Of a stretch of DNA of 26,337 nucleotides, positions 16,073 through 23,639 are shown piece after piece; within the stretch, counting starts at the first letter, position 1; the number at the start of each line of letters is the position of its first letter. The stretch covers positions 1-26,337 of the forward strand of contig DATCIR010000046.1 of NCBI GenBank assembly GCA_036507695.1, given 5' to 3'. The notes under the pieces are model-generated. The model was not told the DNA's origin. It searched no databases and saw nothing but the letters and a program-made list of their open reading frames with translations. Both the position numbers and the translations under genes were made by a program. The stretch comes from JAKEGK01 sp036507695 (GTDB taxonomy: Bacteria > Pseudomonadota > Gammaproteobacteria > SZUA-152).

Positions 16073-17401
16073 ATGCGTCTACCAACTAATGTGTGCTTAG
16101 TAGAAGACGATGTCATAATGGGTGAGGCACTACATTCTAGGCTATCCGTGGAAGGATTTAACGTTGATTTATGCAGGCGCGCACAAGATGCCTTTGAGAA
16201 AATTTCCCGGCAGAACTACGACGTCCTATTATGCGATATTCACTTACCCGATATGAGCGGCGGTAATTTGTTTCAAAGGTTATTGCAGGACGTGCCGCGA
16301 GTGCCACCCACGGTCTTTATGACCGCCCATGGAACGGTGGAACACGCTATTGATTTAGTAAAAATGGGAGCGAAAGATTATATCATTAAACCTTTTGATA
16401 CAAATTCACTTATCGAAAAACTTAAAGCCATCATTAGTTGTTCGACCGATGGCTTTTTTTTGGAACAACTGGGCATCTCGCCCGAAATGCAAACTGTCCA
16501 ACAACAATTGAAAAAGATTGGCCAGTATAAAGAAACCCCTGTCTTGATTACCGGTGAATCAGGGGTTGGTAAAGAAATAGTTGCCCGTCATTTACATGAC
16601 GTGCAAACCGGTAGTGCTGCGTTCGTAGCCACGAATTGTACCGCTATACCTGATAATTTATTCGAGTCCGAATTATTTGGACATGAAAAAGGCGCTTTTA
16701 CCGGCGCGGTAAAAACCCATAAAGGCGTGTTCGAGCAAGCCCACGGAGGCACGTTATTTCTGGATGAAATAGGTGATATACCTTTATCGTTACAGATGAA
16801 GCTGCTGCGTGTGCTACAAGATCGGAGGTTTAAGCGGATTGGCGGTGAAATAGACGTCCAAGTGTCTGTACGATTGATTTTTGCAACCAATAAAAATTTG
16901 CAGAAACTCACGGATGATGGTGAATTTCGGAAGGACTTGTTTTATAGAATTAATGTTATACACATCCAAATTCCGCCGTTGCGGGAAAGAAAAGAAGATA
17001 TTTTATGGCTCGCCGATCGTTTTCTCAAGGAGCACCACAATAATTACCCCGGGAAACACTATGCGTTGGACGATTCAGCCCAAGAAGCCTTATTAAATCA
17101 CCAATGGCCTGGTAACGTGCGTGAACTAAAGCATACAATTGAACGTGCTTGCATCCTTTGCGACGGATCAGTATTAACGGCTCGGGATCTGTTACCCGCC
17201 AGCCCTGAAAGAATGTTCGGCACCAGTAGCGGTTCACTGACAACATACCTTGAAACGCTGGAAAAAGAAAAAATCCATTCCATGTTATTAAAATACGACT
17301 GGCGCATTAATTTGACCGCCAAACATTTAAACATTAGCCGAAAATGTTTGTGGGAGAAAATGAAAAAGTACCATATCGATAAATATTTTTTGTCTAATTA
17401 A
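16073..17401 (+). CDS. NtrC-family sigma-54-dependent response regulator
   Basis: A 442-residue cytoplasmic transcription activator with three domains. Residues 5-120 are a receiver with acidic pair E11/D12/D13, phospho-acceptor Asp55 (LLCDIHLPDMSGG), Thr84 and Lys106. Residues about 135-370 are an AAA+ ATPase with Walker A GESGVGKE (161-168), sigma-54-contacting GAFTGA (207-212), Walker B GGTLFLDEIGD, and arginine fingers in FRKDLFYR. The C terminus (about 395-440) is a Fis-type helix-turn-helix (NLTAKHLNISRKCLWEKMKKY). No histidine kinase is adjacent, so it is an orphan regulator here. It lies 1.2 kb from the cytochrome gene and is transcribed away from it. Control of the molybdoenzyme operon through a sigma-54 promoter is inferred from position and the candidate site at 15205, not shown. 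Confidence 0.93.
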   Translation: MRLPTNVCLVEDDVIMGEALHSRLSVEGFNVDLCRRAQDAFEKISRQNYDVLLCDIHLPDMSGGNLFQRLLQDVPRVPPTVFMTAHGTVEHAIDLVKMGAKDYIIKPFDTNSLIEKLKAIISCSTDGFFLEQLGISPEMQTVQQQLKKIGQYKETPVLITGESGVGKEIVARHLHDVQTGSAAFVATNCTAIPDNLFESELFGHEKGAFTGAVKTHKGVFEQAHGGTLFLDEIGDIPLSLQMKLLRVLQDRRFKRIGGEIDVQVSVRLIFATNKNLQKLTDDGEFRKDLFYRINVIHIQIPPLRERKEDILWLADRFLKEHHNNYPGKHYALDDSAQEALLNHQWPGNVRELKHTIERACILCDGSVLTARDLLPASPERMFGTSSGSLTTYLETLEKEKIHSMLLKYDWRINLTAKHLNISRKCLWEKMKKYHIDKYFLSN

Positions 17402-17555
17402 AATATCCTTTTCCTAACACTGCCACTGTTGTGTTATGTTAGTCTTCGATTCGCTCGCCGGCGTGAATAAAATAAAGCAACTTCTGATTTTTCGGCTTAT
17501 AGTCTTTCCGAGCACCCTAAAGGGCGCGGGAAATCTCTATCTCAGAGCCACTTTC

Positions 17556-18293
17556 CTAACTAACAGATTTCTCCTGTTGGTCGTAATGCCGTGGCCGGCG
17601 ACGCAACAGCATCACCACCGCAAGACCGTGCGCCACCAGCCAGGCGAGATAAGCGGACCAGAGGTCATGGCTGGGGAAATGCGCGCCACGCCCCCATTGC
17701 GTGACCGCGTAACTCAGGCCAAGCATGAGCACCAGCGTGACAACATGTGGCGTGTACCGCGGCCAATGCAGGGCGGTGAGAAAGACCAGCGCGAACAGGG
17801 CGAAGGCGCCGCTGGAGTGGCCGCCGGGAAAACAGGCGCCGCGCGGCAGGTGGCCGGGTTTGTCGGCCAGCAATTCGACATAGGGCCGGCTGCCACCATA
17901 TCGCTCCAGGTCCCTCGCACAATCCACGTTGGTGAGGTGTTTGCCGATGCCGGCCAGTGCGGTGGTCAAGAGCATCGTGACGGCAAGATAGCCAAGCTCG
18001 CGGCGCCAGCGGCGTAAACCACGGCGCCACAGGCTAGTCACCAGCAACACAAGACTAAGCAGGAAGATCACCGCGATCATATTGCGGCCCCAGTCGTGCA
18101 CTACGGTATTGGCGAGCCAGCTGTCAGCAAACCGCCAACGCCCCTTCGTAAAGTCGTAGAAGTGATCAGCGACCCAGATATCAATACCGCCGTATTGCAG
18201 CAGCAACGTCAGCGGCACCACCAGCGCCGTGGCATAGCCGAACGAGCGGCGCAGCGGCAGTACCCGCAATCTCATTCCGGCGTTCCCGTTCAT
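17556..18293 (-). CDS. PAP2-family membrane phosphatase
   Basis: A protein of about 245 residues with five or six membrane segments. It carries the PAP2 signature in three parts: KHLTNVDCARDLERYGGSRP (the Lys...Arg-Pro motif), FPGGHSSGAF (the PSGH-type motif with catalytic His), and WGRGAHFPSHDLW (the C-terminal Arg/His motif, spaced differently from the textbook form). PAP2 enzymes remove phosphate from lipid substrates at the periplasmic face, such as undecaprenyl diphosphate or lipid A. The KHLTNV.C pattern recalls the branch that acts on lipid A or related lipids. The start is uncertain: ATG 18293 has AGGA five bases upstream, while the longest frame begins at 18323. The gene looks GC-richer than the regulator beside it, with which it is convergent. 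Substrate unknown. Confidence 0.85.
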   Translation of the reverse strand: MNGNAGMRLRVLPLRRSFGYATALVVPLTLLLQYGGIDIWVADHFYDFTKGRWRFADSWLANTVVHDWGRNMIAVIFLLSLVLLVTSLWRRGLRRWRRELGYLAVTMLLTTALAGIGKHLTNVDCARDLERYGGSRPYVELLADKPGHLPRGACFPGGHSSGAFALFALVFLTALHWPRYTPHVVTLVLMLGLSYAVTQWGRGAHFPSHDLWSAYLAWLVAHGLAVVMLLRRRPRHYDQQEKSVS

Positions 18294-18323
18294 TTGCATC
18301 CTAGCCCCGGTATGGTGATCCAT

Positions 18324-18885
18324 TCATCAATCATTACTGACACCCGCGCATAGAGCACGGTTAGCAATTTTAACGTCATTGCAAACCCATTAACACCAAA
18401 GTCCGTGAAAAATATCGGCTAATAATAACAATAATCCCCACCTGAACCATAGTTTTCCAGTTCCTTTTTCCCGCCTGCTTCTTGTATTCGTAGATCATAA
18501 CGATACGATAATTTGAATTAGCAAAGTCCGTGTTTCGACCCCGGTTTCGCGTATTATCGAAAACATCGAAGACCCGGTTGTCAACAAAAAGATACTTGCG
18601 CATCGAAAGGGAAAGTGGCTGAATCAGGCGGCGGGTTCCTGTCCGGCCAGCAGTTCCGGATGCGCGGAAAAATAGACGTTCAGGGGTGAATTTTTTGGCG
18701 TGGCGAGCGCTTTGGGGTCGCATCGCCGGTTGTTGGTAGCAAAAACCGGCTTTAAAAGGCAACAGCACGTAGATGTTAAGGGAAAAAAGGAGTTTATAGT
18801 TCCTATGCTCTGTGCTATATAAAGGCTTAATCACCATGAAGGGGCAAGCAGCCCGCGCCAATACCCTGAAAGCTATCGCACAACA
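18324..18885. other. Intergenic between divergent PAP2 and lipoprotein genes
   Basis: About 560 bases. A 161-codon minus-strand frame (18376-18861) covers it, but its protein has no recognisable domain and an irregular, Arg-rich composition. I judge the stretch non-coding or a decayed remnant. Confidence 0.35.
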
Positions 18886-20193
18886 ATGGTAATCAGCCGC
18901 TTAAAATACAAAAGGTCCGTTTATTCAATAACTGCCGCCGTCGCCTTGATGTTATCCGCCTGCAGTGACGGCGGAGACGGGGGGAATCCCGGGCCGACGC
19001 GGTCCTTCTGGATGGGCGCCACCCCGTTCTTCGCCACGGCGACGCTATTCCCCGACTGGCGTTTTGAGAACCTGGAAGACAAAGATTTGCTCTCGCTCCA
19101 TGTCGACGACTTCTGGGGCGTGCCCTGGGAGCAATGCAATGCTTCGGGCTGCACGCCACCGGAAGCATGGGTCACGCAGTGGGCGAACTTTGCCAACGAA
19201 GCTAAGAGCAAAGGCAAGACGCTGTATCTCGCGACGTCGCCGCTGGGTGCGCGCAAAACGCTGGCCGCCAGGCTCGATGTGAATGGCAACAAGATCGAGA
19301 ATTGGGCGCCGGTGGATGCTAGCGGCTGCTATACGTTTGCCACCGACGCGAACGTTGAGACCTACAAGACAGCCTATATCTCGTACGTCAAATACCTCAT
19401 CGATCTGGTTGACCCGCTCTACGTCAGCCCGGCCGTTGAAATGAACATTCCGTTTAGCCAGTGTGCGTCCCAGAAGGCGGCATGGATTGCGTGGTACAGC
19501 GATGTGCACAATGCCATCAAAACGGCCTATCCGTCGCTGGTGGTCTTTCCGACGTTCCAGATGGAACACATGTACGGAATTTCCGATCCTCAGGCGGCTT
19601 GTATCGCCGGCACGGCCCTGGCTGCCTGTTTTGATCAGCGGCTGTCGGAGGCGCTGACCATACCCGGTGACCGCATCGCGTTTTCGACTTATCCGATCGG
19701 CTGGAAATACCTGCCGGACTATTCCTTTAGTTTCCCAACCGACACCTATGCGCGTGTGAAAAGCGCCACGGCGCGCAAGATCTGGATTGCGGAAACCGGC
19801 TGGGCGGCGGTGAAGGTGTTGCAGAGCTACTCGCATAGCGGTACGGAAAGTTGCGGCATGGATTTGTTTCCCGCGTCAATCGCCAACAACACGGAGCAGG
19901 ACGATTATCTGCGTTGGCTGCTGACTGAGTCGCAGGCCCAGGAATTCGAGGCGGTGATCTGGTGGCTGAACCGCGACTATCTGGATGGCGCTGCCGCCGC
20001 CACTTGCCCTTGCGACCCGGTAACAAGCGATACCTGTGTGCTTGCCGATATCTTTTACAGCGCAGGCGGTGTTACCGGCGAAACCTTATTGCGCATCTTC
20101 GGCAACATGGCGTTGCGCAACTACGACGGCAGCCCGCGTCCAGCACGCACCGCCTGGCGCGAGCATTTCGACCTCACCCTAAGTCCAAATTAA
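18886..20193 (+). CDS. Glycosidase-like lipoprotein (GH-A clan type TIM barrel)
   Basis: A 435-residue lipoprotein: signal peptide with lipobox LSAC (Cys26), then a short Gly/Asp linker. The body looks like a secreted (beta/alpha)8 glycoside hydrolase of the GH53/GH39-like kind. YVSPAVEMNIPFSQC places Glu185 at the end of a strand as likely acid/base, and KIWIAETGW places Glu303 as likely nucleophile. VVFPTFQMEHMYG and IAFSTYPIGW fit intermediate strands, and WWLNRDYLDG the last ones. Paired Cys suggest disulfides outside the cytoplasm. The ribosome site is poor, so the start rests on the signal peptide. It has high GC content and stands alone between PAP2 and a REP-like palindrome. The hydrolase assignment is inference from motif placement; the substrate is unknown. 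Confidence 0.65.
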   Translation: MVISRLKYKRSVYSITAAVALMLSACSDGGDGGNPGPTRSFWMGATPFFATATLFPDWRFENLEDKDLLSLHVDDFWGVPWEQCNASGCTPPEAWVTQWANFANEAKSKGKTLYLATSPLGARKTLAARLDVNGNKIENWAPVDASGCYTFATDANVETYKTAYISYVKYLIDLVDPLYVSPAVEMNIPFSQCASQKAAWIAWYSDVHNAIKTAYPSLVVFPTFQMEHMYGISDPQAACIAGTALAACFDQRLSEALTIPGDRIAFSTYPIGWKYLPDYSFSFPTDTYARVKSATARKIWIAETGWAAVKVLQSYSHSGTESCGMDLFPASIANNTEQDDYLRWLLTESQAQEFEAVIWWLNRDYLDGAAAATCPCDPVTSDTCVLADIFYSAGGVTGETLLRIFGNMALRNYDGSPRPARTAWREHFDLTLSPN

Positions 20194-20206
20194 GTCATAA
20201 AATCCG

Positions 20207-20254
20207 GGTCAGAGAACAATTGTTGCTTATATTAGCGTTAATTGTTCTTTGACC
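20207..20254. repeat. REP-like palindrome after the lipoprotein gene
   Basis: A 15-bp inverted repeat with one mismatch (GGTCAGAGAACAATT / AATTGTTCTTTGACC) and an 18-nt loop, extended by AAAATC...GATTTT outside. The GGTCAGAG...(C/T)TGACC form is typical of REP sequences mobilised by REP-associated tyrosine transposases. It may also act as a terminator. Confidence 0.7.
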
Positions 20255-20333
20255 TCGATTTTGTAAATTGTCTTTTTTGATATCTAACAGCGGCGGGTTA
20301 GACATTAAAACAACCAAAATTTGGCGCTATTGT

Positions 20334-20362
20334 TTAACACTACTATTTAACACTACTATTTA
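20334..20362 (+). repeat. 13-bp tandem repeat
   Basis: Two copies of AACACTACTATTT and the start of a third lie in the short gap before the nitroreductase stop codon. Confidence 0.75.
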
Positions 20363-20417
20363 ACCCTACAATGAGTCGCGCAGGTTCGGCCGAACTTTGA
20401 ATCCGAACTTGGCATAT

Positions 20418-21020
20418 TTAGAATCGGTTGGTAACGATCACTTCAGCGCTGGACAGCTGGCCGGTGCGAGGCCACGGATCGCGGGTGCCTTTGCCAAAGG
20501 CGATAAACATGGCGACTACATGATCTTCAGGCAAGTTGAGGATACTGGCCACCGCATCAAAATCGGAAAGATCCATAGGACATGAGTCGTAGCCCATGCT
20601 TTTTGCCGCGAGCATCAAGGTCTGGGCGGCAATACCGCAAGAGCGCATCGCTTCGTCGCGTTGCAGCTGTGGGCGGCCTGTATAGAAACTGTTGATGGCG
20701 TCCACAATACCTTCGCGGACATCGGCGGGAGCATCGCGCCAGTATCGCTCCGGTTGCTTGGCCCATGCGTTAATGTCCACGCACAGCGCAATCAACAACG
20801 AAGCATCGGTAATTTGCGGCTGCATCCATGACACAGATCTTATTTCCGCTCTTAATGCAGGATCACGGACTAGAACAAAGCGCCAATGCTGAATATTAAA
20901 GGCGGTCGGAGAAAACAGGGCAAGTGACAACAGTTTCTCGATTTCTGTTGCTGTCATCCGGTGCTCAGGGTCGAATTGCTTGATGGCCCGGCGTGAGGTG
21001 ATAGCGGTTTCAACGTCCAT
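20418..21020 (-). CDS. Nitroreductase-family FMN oxidoreductase
   Basis: A 200-residue cytoplasmic flavoprotein. The N-terminal TSRRAIKQFDP is the FMN-phosphate-binding Arg motif. LFSPTAFNIQHWRFVLVRDP is the second nitroreductase signature, and CGIAAQTLMLAAKSMGYDSCPMDLSDFD is the third, with VVAMFIAFGKGTRDPWPR at the end. Such enzymes use NAD(P)H to reduce nitro compounds, quinones or other electrophiles. The ribosome site is AGGAGGT directly upstream on the minus strand. The gene is divergent from an HxlR-type regulator, a common pairing for quinone- or electrophile-responsive detoxification, so regulation by that neighbour is likely. The physiological substrate is unknown. Confidence 0.92.
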   Translation of the reverse strand: MDVETAITSRRAIKQFDPEHRMTATEIEKLLSLALFSPTAFNIQHWRFVLVRDPALRAEIRSVSWMQPQITDASLLIALCVDINAWAKQPERYWRDAPADVREGIVDAINSFYTGRPQLQRDEAMRSCGIAAQTLMLAAKSMGYDSCPMDLSDFDAVASILNLPEDHVVAMFIAFGKGTRDPWPRTGQLSSAEVIVTNRF

Positions 21021-21153
21021 AGGTGTACCTCCTTAACTCAGTTAATTCATACGCTGGAAATGTGATGGAAAAGATGTTATACGATTGGATACATTTCGGT
21101 AAGAACGCACATTTTTGTCACGTAGTATCAATATGTATACCGGCGGGTGAGTT
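21021..21153. promoter_or_regulatory. Divergent promoter/operator region of nitroreductase and HxlR genes
   Basis: 133 bp between divergent starts. GTATCAATATGTATAC (21126-21141) has 4-bp inverted ends GTAT/ATAC and lies just before the HxlR ribosome site. GGATACATTT near 21085 is a related half-site. These are plausible HxlR contacts but only by analogy. Confidence 0.35.
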
Positions 21154-21516
21154 ATGAGGCATGAACGTTACGACTGTGATTTTGGCTGCCCAGTAGAGGC
21201 ATGCCTTGAGGTTATCGGCGGAAAGTGGAAGGGTGTGATTCTGTTTCATCTCCTGGGCGGCACCAAGCGATTCAACGAACTGCGGCGGTTGATGCCCGCC
21301 GTAACGCAACGGATGCTTACCCGGCAATTGCGCGAACTCGAAGCGGATCAGATCGTAGAAAGAATCGTGTACCCGGAAGTTCCACCGAAAGTGGAATACT
21401 CGATGACAGCCTTTGGCAGGACACTAGAGCCAATACTTCAGACGCTTCAAAAGTGGGGCGCACAATACCTGGACCAGGTCACCGAAATCCGGCGGACCAG
21501 CGCTCAGCATTTATGA
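21154..21516 (+). CDS. HxlR-family transcriptional regulator
   Basis: A 120-residue winged-helix regulator. It starts MRHERYDCDFGCPVEACLEVIGGKWKGVILFHLLGG, the HxlR opening with the conserved Cys12-Pro used for redox or electrophile sensing in several members. The recognition part follows: RFNELRRLMPAVTQRMLTRQLRELEADQIVERIVYPEVPPKVEYSMTAFGRTL. GGGTGAG precedes the ATG. Cys8 is an additional nearby thiol. It is divergent from the nitroreductase gene across 133 bp, so autoregulation and control of that gene are inferred. Its stop is followed at once by a short-repeat tract. Confidence 0.94.
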   Translation: MRHERYDCDFGCPVEACLEVIGGKWKGVILFHLLGGTKRFNELRRLMPAVTQRMLTRQLRELEADQIVERIVYPEVPPKVEYSMTAFGRTLEPILQTLQKWGAQYLDQVTEIRRTSAQHL

Positions 21517-21533
21517 AGCGCGTTAGCCCAAAC

Positions 21534-21634
21534 AAAACCAGGGCCGCAGAACCAGGGCTGCAGAACCAGGGTCACCAAACCAGGGTCACACCAAACCAGG
21601 TTCACCAAACCAGGGTCACCAAACCAGAGTCAGA
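21534..21634 (+). repeat. 14-bp minisatellite after the HxlR gene
   Basis: About seven imperfect units of AACCAGGGTCACCA occur in tandem, with 14-16 bp spacing and drift towards AACCAGGGCTGCAG at the left end. The tract begins within 20 bp of the HxlR stop codon. Confidence 0.85.
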
Positions 21635-21921
21635 GCGGAATATCCGCTGATAGTAGCTATAATTCCCTCTGACGGTATCTTGATAAGATTAAATCGGCAC
21701 GCAGTGGTCACACAACATCCTTGTTTTTTCTTAGTATGAGAATCAACTCAGCAGTTACTGATCGTTATTGTTAAAAGGTAACTGCTCGCCCCCCCTTTGC
21801 ACTTTGGGGTGTTCAGTTACACCCCGACAAAGCAGCCCATTGGGGTGCGCGGAGCGAACCCTAGTGTGGCAGGGTATGTTGCGCAGCAACGCACCATTCC
21901 GTGTTCGTGACGGCTGGTGCA

Positions 21922-21995
21922 TGCGTAGGGTGGGCACCGCCCACCAATAAAGCCTGTCAAAACGCACGACTGGTGGGCGGTGCCCACCCTACGCA
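21922..21995. repeat. 25-bp perfect inverted repeat (GTAGGGTGGGC family)
   Basis: TGCGTAGGGTGGGCACCGCC... at 21922-21946 is the exact reverse complement of 21971-21995, around a 24-nt loop. GTAGGGTGGGC palindromes are a widespread intergenic repeat class in proteobacteria. It lies inside element A. Confidence 0.9.
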
Positions 21996-22113
21996 CTGCC
22001 ACAGGCCGACAAAAACAACTGCGGTAACCGCTCGCCCCCCTTTGCACTACCGGGGCGTTCAGTTGCACGCCAACGAGACTATCTTTAACGCAGAGTGCGC
22101 AATGACGCAAAGT

Positions 22114-22176
22114 TGTAGGAGCGGCCTCAGGGCGCGAATCAAACCAAGTTTAGCGCAGCATGAGGCCGCTCCTACA
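22114..22176. repeat. REP-like hairpin TGTAGGAGCGGCCTC
   Basis: A 15-bp perfect stem (TGTAGGAGCGGCCTC / GAGGCCGCTCCTACA) around a 33-nt loop. TGTAGGAGCGGC is the core of a common gammaproteobacterial REP family. It sits just inside the right end of element A. Confidence 0.85.
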
Positions 22177-22261
22177 TGGGGGGTGAGTAGTTACGTTAAA
22201 AGCAGAACAAACTACCGAAGACTAAGTCTAGATGCAATATTTCGACGGGTGTCCGGTTAAT

Positions 22262-22894
22262 TTATAAATCATAAAATCCTTTATCCCAGAATTGTCCGGA
22301 GCTTACCCTGCGCGCATTAATCAGGTGCCTGACTAATGTTTCCAAAGGAAGGAGCAGAATCAATAATTCGATTTCCCGCGGAGTAATCCGGCAATTTGTC
22401 TGCATTTCCATGCGATGGTCTTCGATGTCATCCTCTAATTGCAGCAAAAATGGATTATCCATGGCGGCTGCGATGCCCGTATTCAGTTTAGTATCGCGAA
22501 AGCGTCCCGTGTTTTCACCACGGATATTTTTCAGGAACTCCGCCAGCTCCTTCCACGGCTCAGTGGCGCATAGCGCTAACAATTCATTAAATGCTTTCAG
22601 ATAAGCAGGCAGGTTGGTAAACAAATGGATACGCCGCTGATTTAACCTTTCCAGCTCGTCTACATACCGTTCACGGTGTTGATCATCTGCTTTTTCCAGC
22701 TGTTCCATGGCGTGATGGCACTGTTCCGACAGCGCCACCAGTTTCACCAGGAATATTTTAATTTCTTTCTGCTGCTCAGGATGAAATCTTCTTAATGCTT
22801 CAGGCGGAATTGACCTCGCCCGGAATTTTTGCCATTGTTTTTCCTCTTCAGTGAGTATTCTCTCACCCTCAATCGGTACCAGTTCCAATATCAT
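22262..22894 (-). CDS. Hypothetical alpha-helical protein
   Basis: A 210-residue protein I do not recognise. ATG 22894 is chosen over TTG 22915 because GAGGT lies seven bases upstream. It has no signal peptide or membrane segment. The sequence is rich in Glu, Gln, Leu and Arg, with long helical runs (HPEQQKEIKIFLVKLVALSEQCHHAMEQLEKADDQHRERYVDELERLNQRR) that could form a coiled coil or helical bundle. A C-terminal ITPREIELLILLLPLETLVRHLINARR follows. No catalytic motif is visible. It stands alone between the two MITE-like elements, about 60 bp from the target duplication of element A, with no co-directional partner. The good ribosome site and clean length suggest a real gene. Confidence 0.65.
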   Translation of the reverse strand: MILELVPIEGERILTEEEKQWQKFRARSIPPEALRRFHPEQQKEIKIFLVKLVALSEQCHHAMEQLEKADDQHRERYVDELERLNQRRIHLFTNLPAYLKAFNELLALCATEPWKELAEFLKNIRGENTGRFRDTKLNTGIAAAMDNPFLLQLEDDIEDHRMEMQTNCRITPREIELLILLLPLETLVRHLINARRVSSGQFWDKGFYDL

Positions 22895-23369
22895 GGCAAA
22901 TACCTCGGTTGGCAAGTTACACTTAAAATATCATGCTATATGCGTATTATTTCAAATTAAGCGTGCGGGAAATGCGGACCATATCCTATTTTTTATAAAC
23001 AAGGGTGTAATAAACAAGCGTTTAATAAACAAGTGTTTAATAAACAAGGGCGGCCGCTTATTCCTTTTATTCGCTTAATTATTTGTATGGAGAATAAGAA
23101 CCCGTCTATAAAAATAATGAATACATATTATTTATGGGTCTTCCGAAGAATCAGTGGGTGGCTTAACACCGGTATTCGGCGCGATGACGCAAAGGAAGCC
23201 GGATTATTGTTAAAGAACGGTAGGGTACTGTTTTTTGGATTCTGGATAGGGCGGCGCACCGCGTTTGGCAGCGGATAAGCTTGCATTAAGTAATAGTTTG
23301 AATTCTTTGCGGCTTCGCGTCTTTGCGTTAACGTTTTTTCAGGGTTGGATTGCCCACAGATTTTTCTGA
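22895..23369. other. Repeat-bearing intergenic region
   Basis: About 470 bases holding the 15-bp tandem repeat and, near 23305-23335, a CTTTGCGGCTTCGCGTCTTTGCGTTAA stretch of the common GCAAAGACGC intergenic repeat type. Short frames here have no ribosome site and no recognisable product. Confidence 0.4.
22995..23049 (+). repeat. 15-bp tandem repeat upstream of the hypothetical gene
   Basis: About 3.7 units of ATAAACAAG(G/C/T)GT(G/T)TA in tandem, about 100 bp upstream of the start of the gene at 22894. It has the same period as the repeat at 1621-1695 but unrelated sequence. Confidence 0.85.
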
Positions 23370-23377
23370 CGAGACTG

Positions 23378-23533
23378 GTAACTACTCACCCGTGGGCGGC
23401 GCCGGTGTCTCGCCGGGGGATGCCACAAGTACGTCCCTGTAGGCTCGACTGCGGCCATCCATTGCCGCAGACGCCCCCGGCAGGAGACACCAGCACCGCT
23501 TTAACCTATGCTGCACACGGGGTGAGTAGTTAC
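23378..23533. mobile_element. MITE-like element B (156 bp, 8-bp target duplication)
   Basis: The termini GTAACTACTCACCC match exactly in inverted orientation over 14 bases and further with one gap (CGTG). An exact 8-bp direct repeat CGAGACTG flanks it (23370-23377 and 23534-23541). Inside is a second imperfect inverted repeat (GGTGTCTCGCCGGGGG / CCCCCGGCAGGAGACACC), so the whole element can fold on itself. It is the same family as element A. Confidence 0.88.
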
Positions 23534-23639
23534 CGAGACTGATATATAAATTTAGTATTGAGTGTGGGGATGACCAAGTGTTATGCAGCGACACGATCTG
23601 ACTGGGGCCGGTGGTATGGCATGCAACACCCGCTTTCGA

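Larger units (their letters stand above)
21778..22194. mobile_element. MITE-like element A (417 bp, 8-bp target duplication)
   Basis: The ends are GTAACTGCTCGCCCCCC and, inverted, GTAACTACTCACCCCCC (two mismatches). The element is flanked by an exact 8-bp direct repeat GTTAAAAG (21770-21777 and 22195-22202). GTAA-beginning ends with 8-bp duplications are what IS66-family elements leave. No transposase is encoded. The interior holds a second left-end-like copy (22024 on), a 25-bp perfect palindrome and a REP-like hairpin. Confidence 0.8.

Noticed and set aside
18376..18861. 161-codon minus-strand frame upstream of the glycosidase-like lipoprotein
   Set aside because: No ribosome site, domain or signal; the composition looks like untranslated sequence.
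21534..21634. CRISPR-like array
   Set aside because: Units are only 14 bp, directly adjacent and without spacers, so it is a minisatellite.
23033..23278. 81-codon plus-strand frame starting in the 15-bp repeat
   Set aside because: The start codon lies within the minisatellite, there is no ribosome site and the product is not protein-like.
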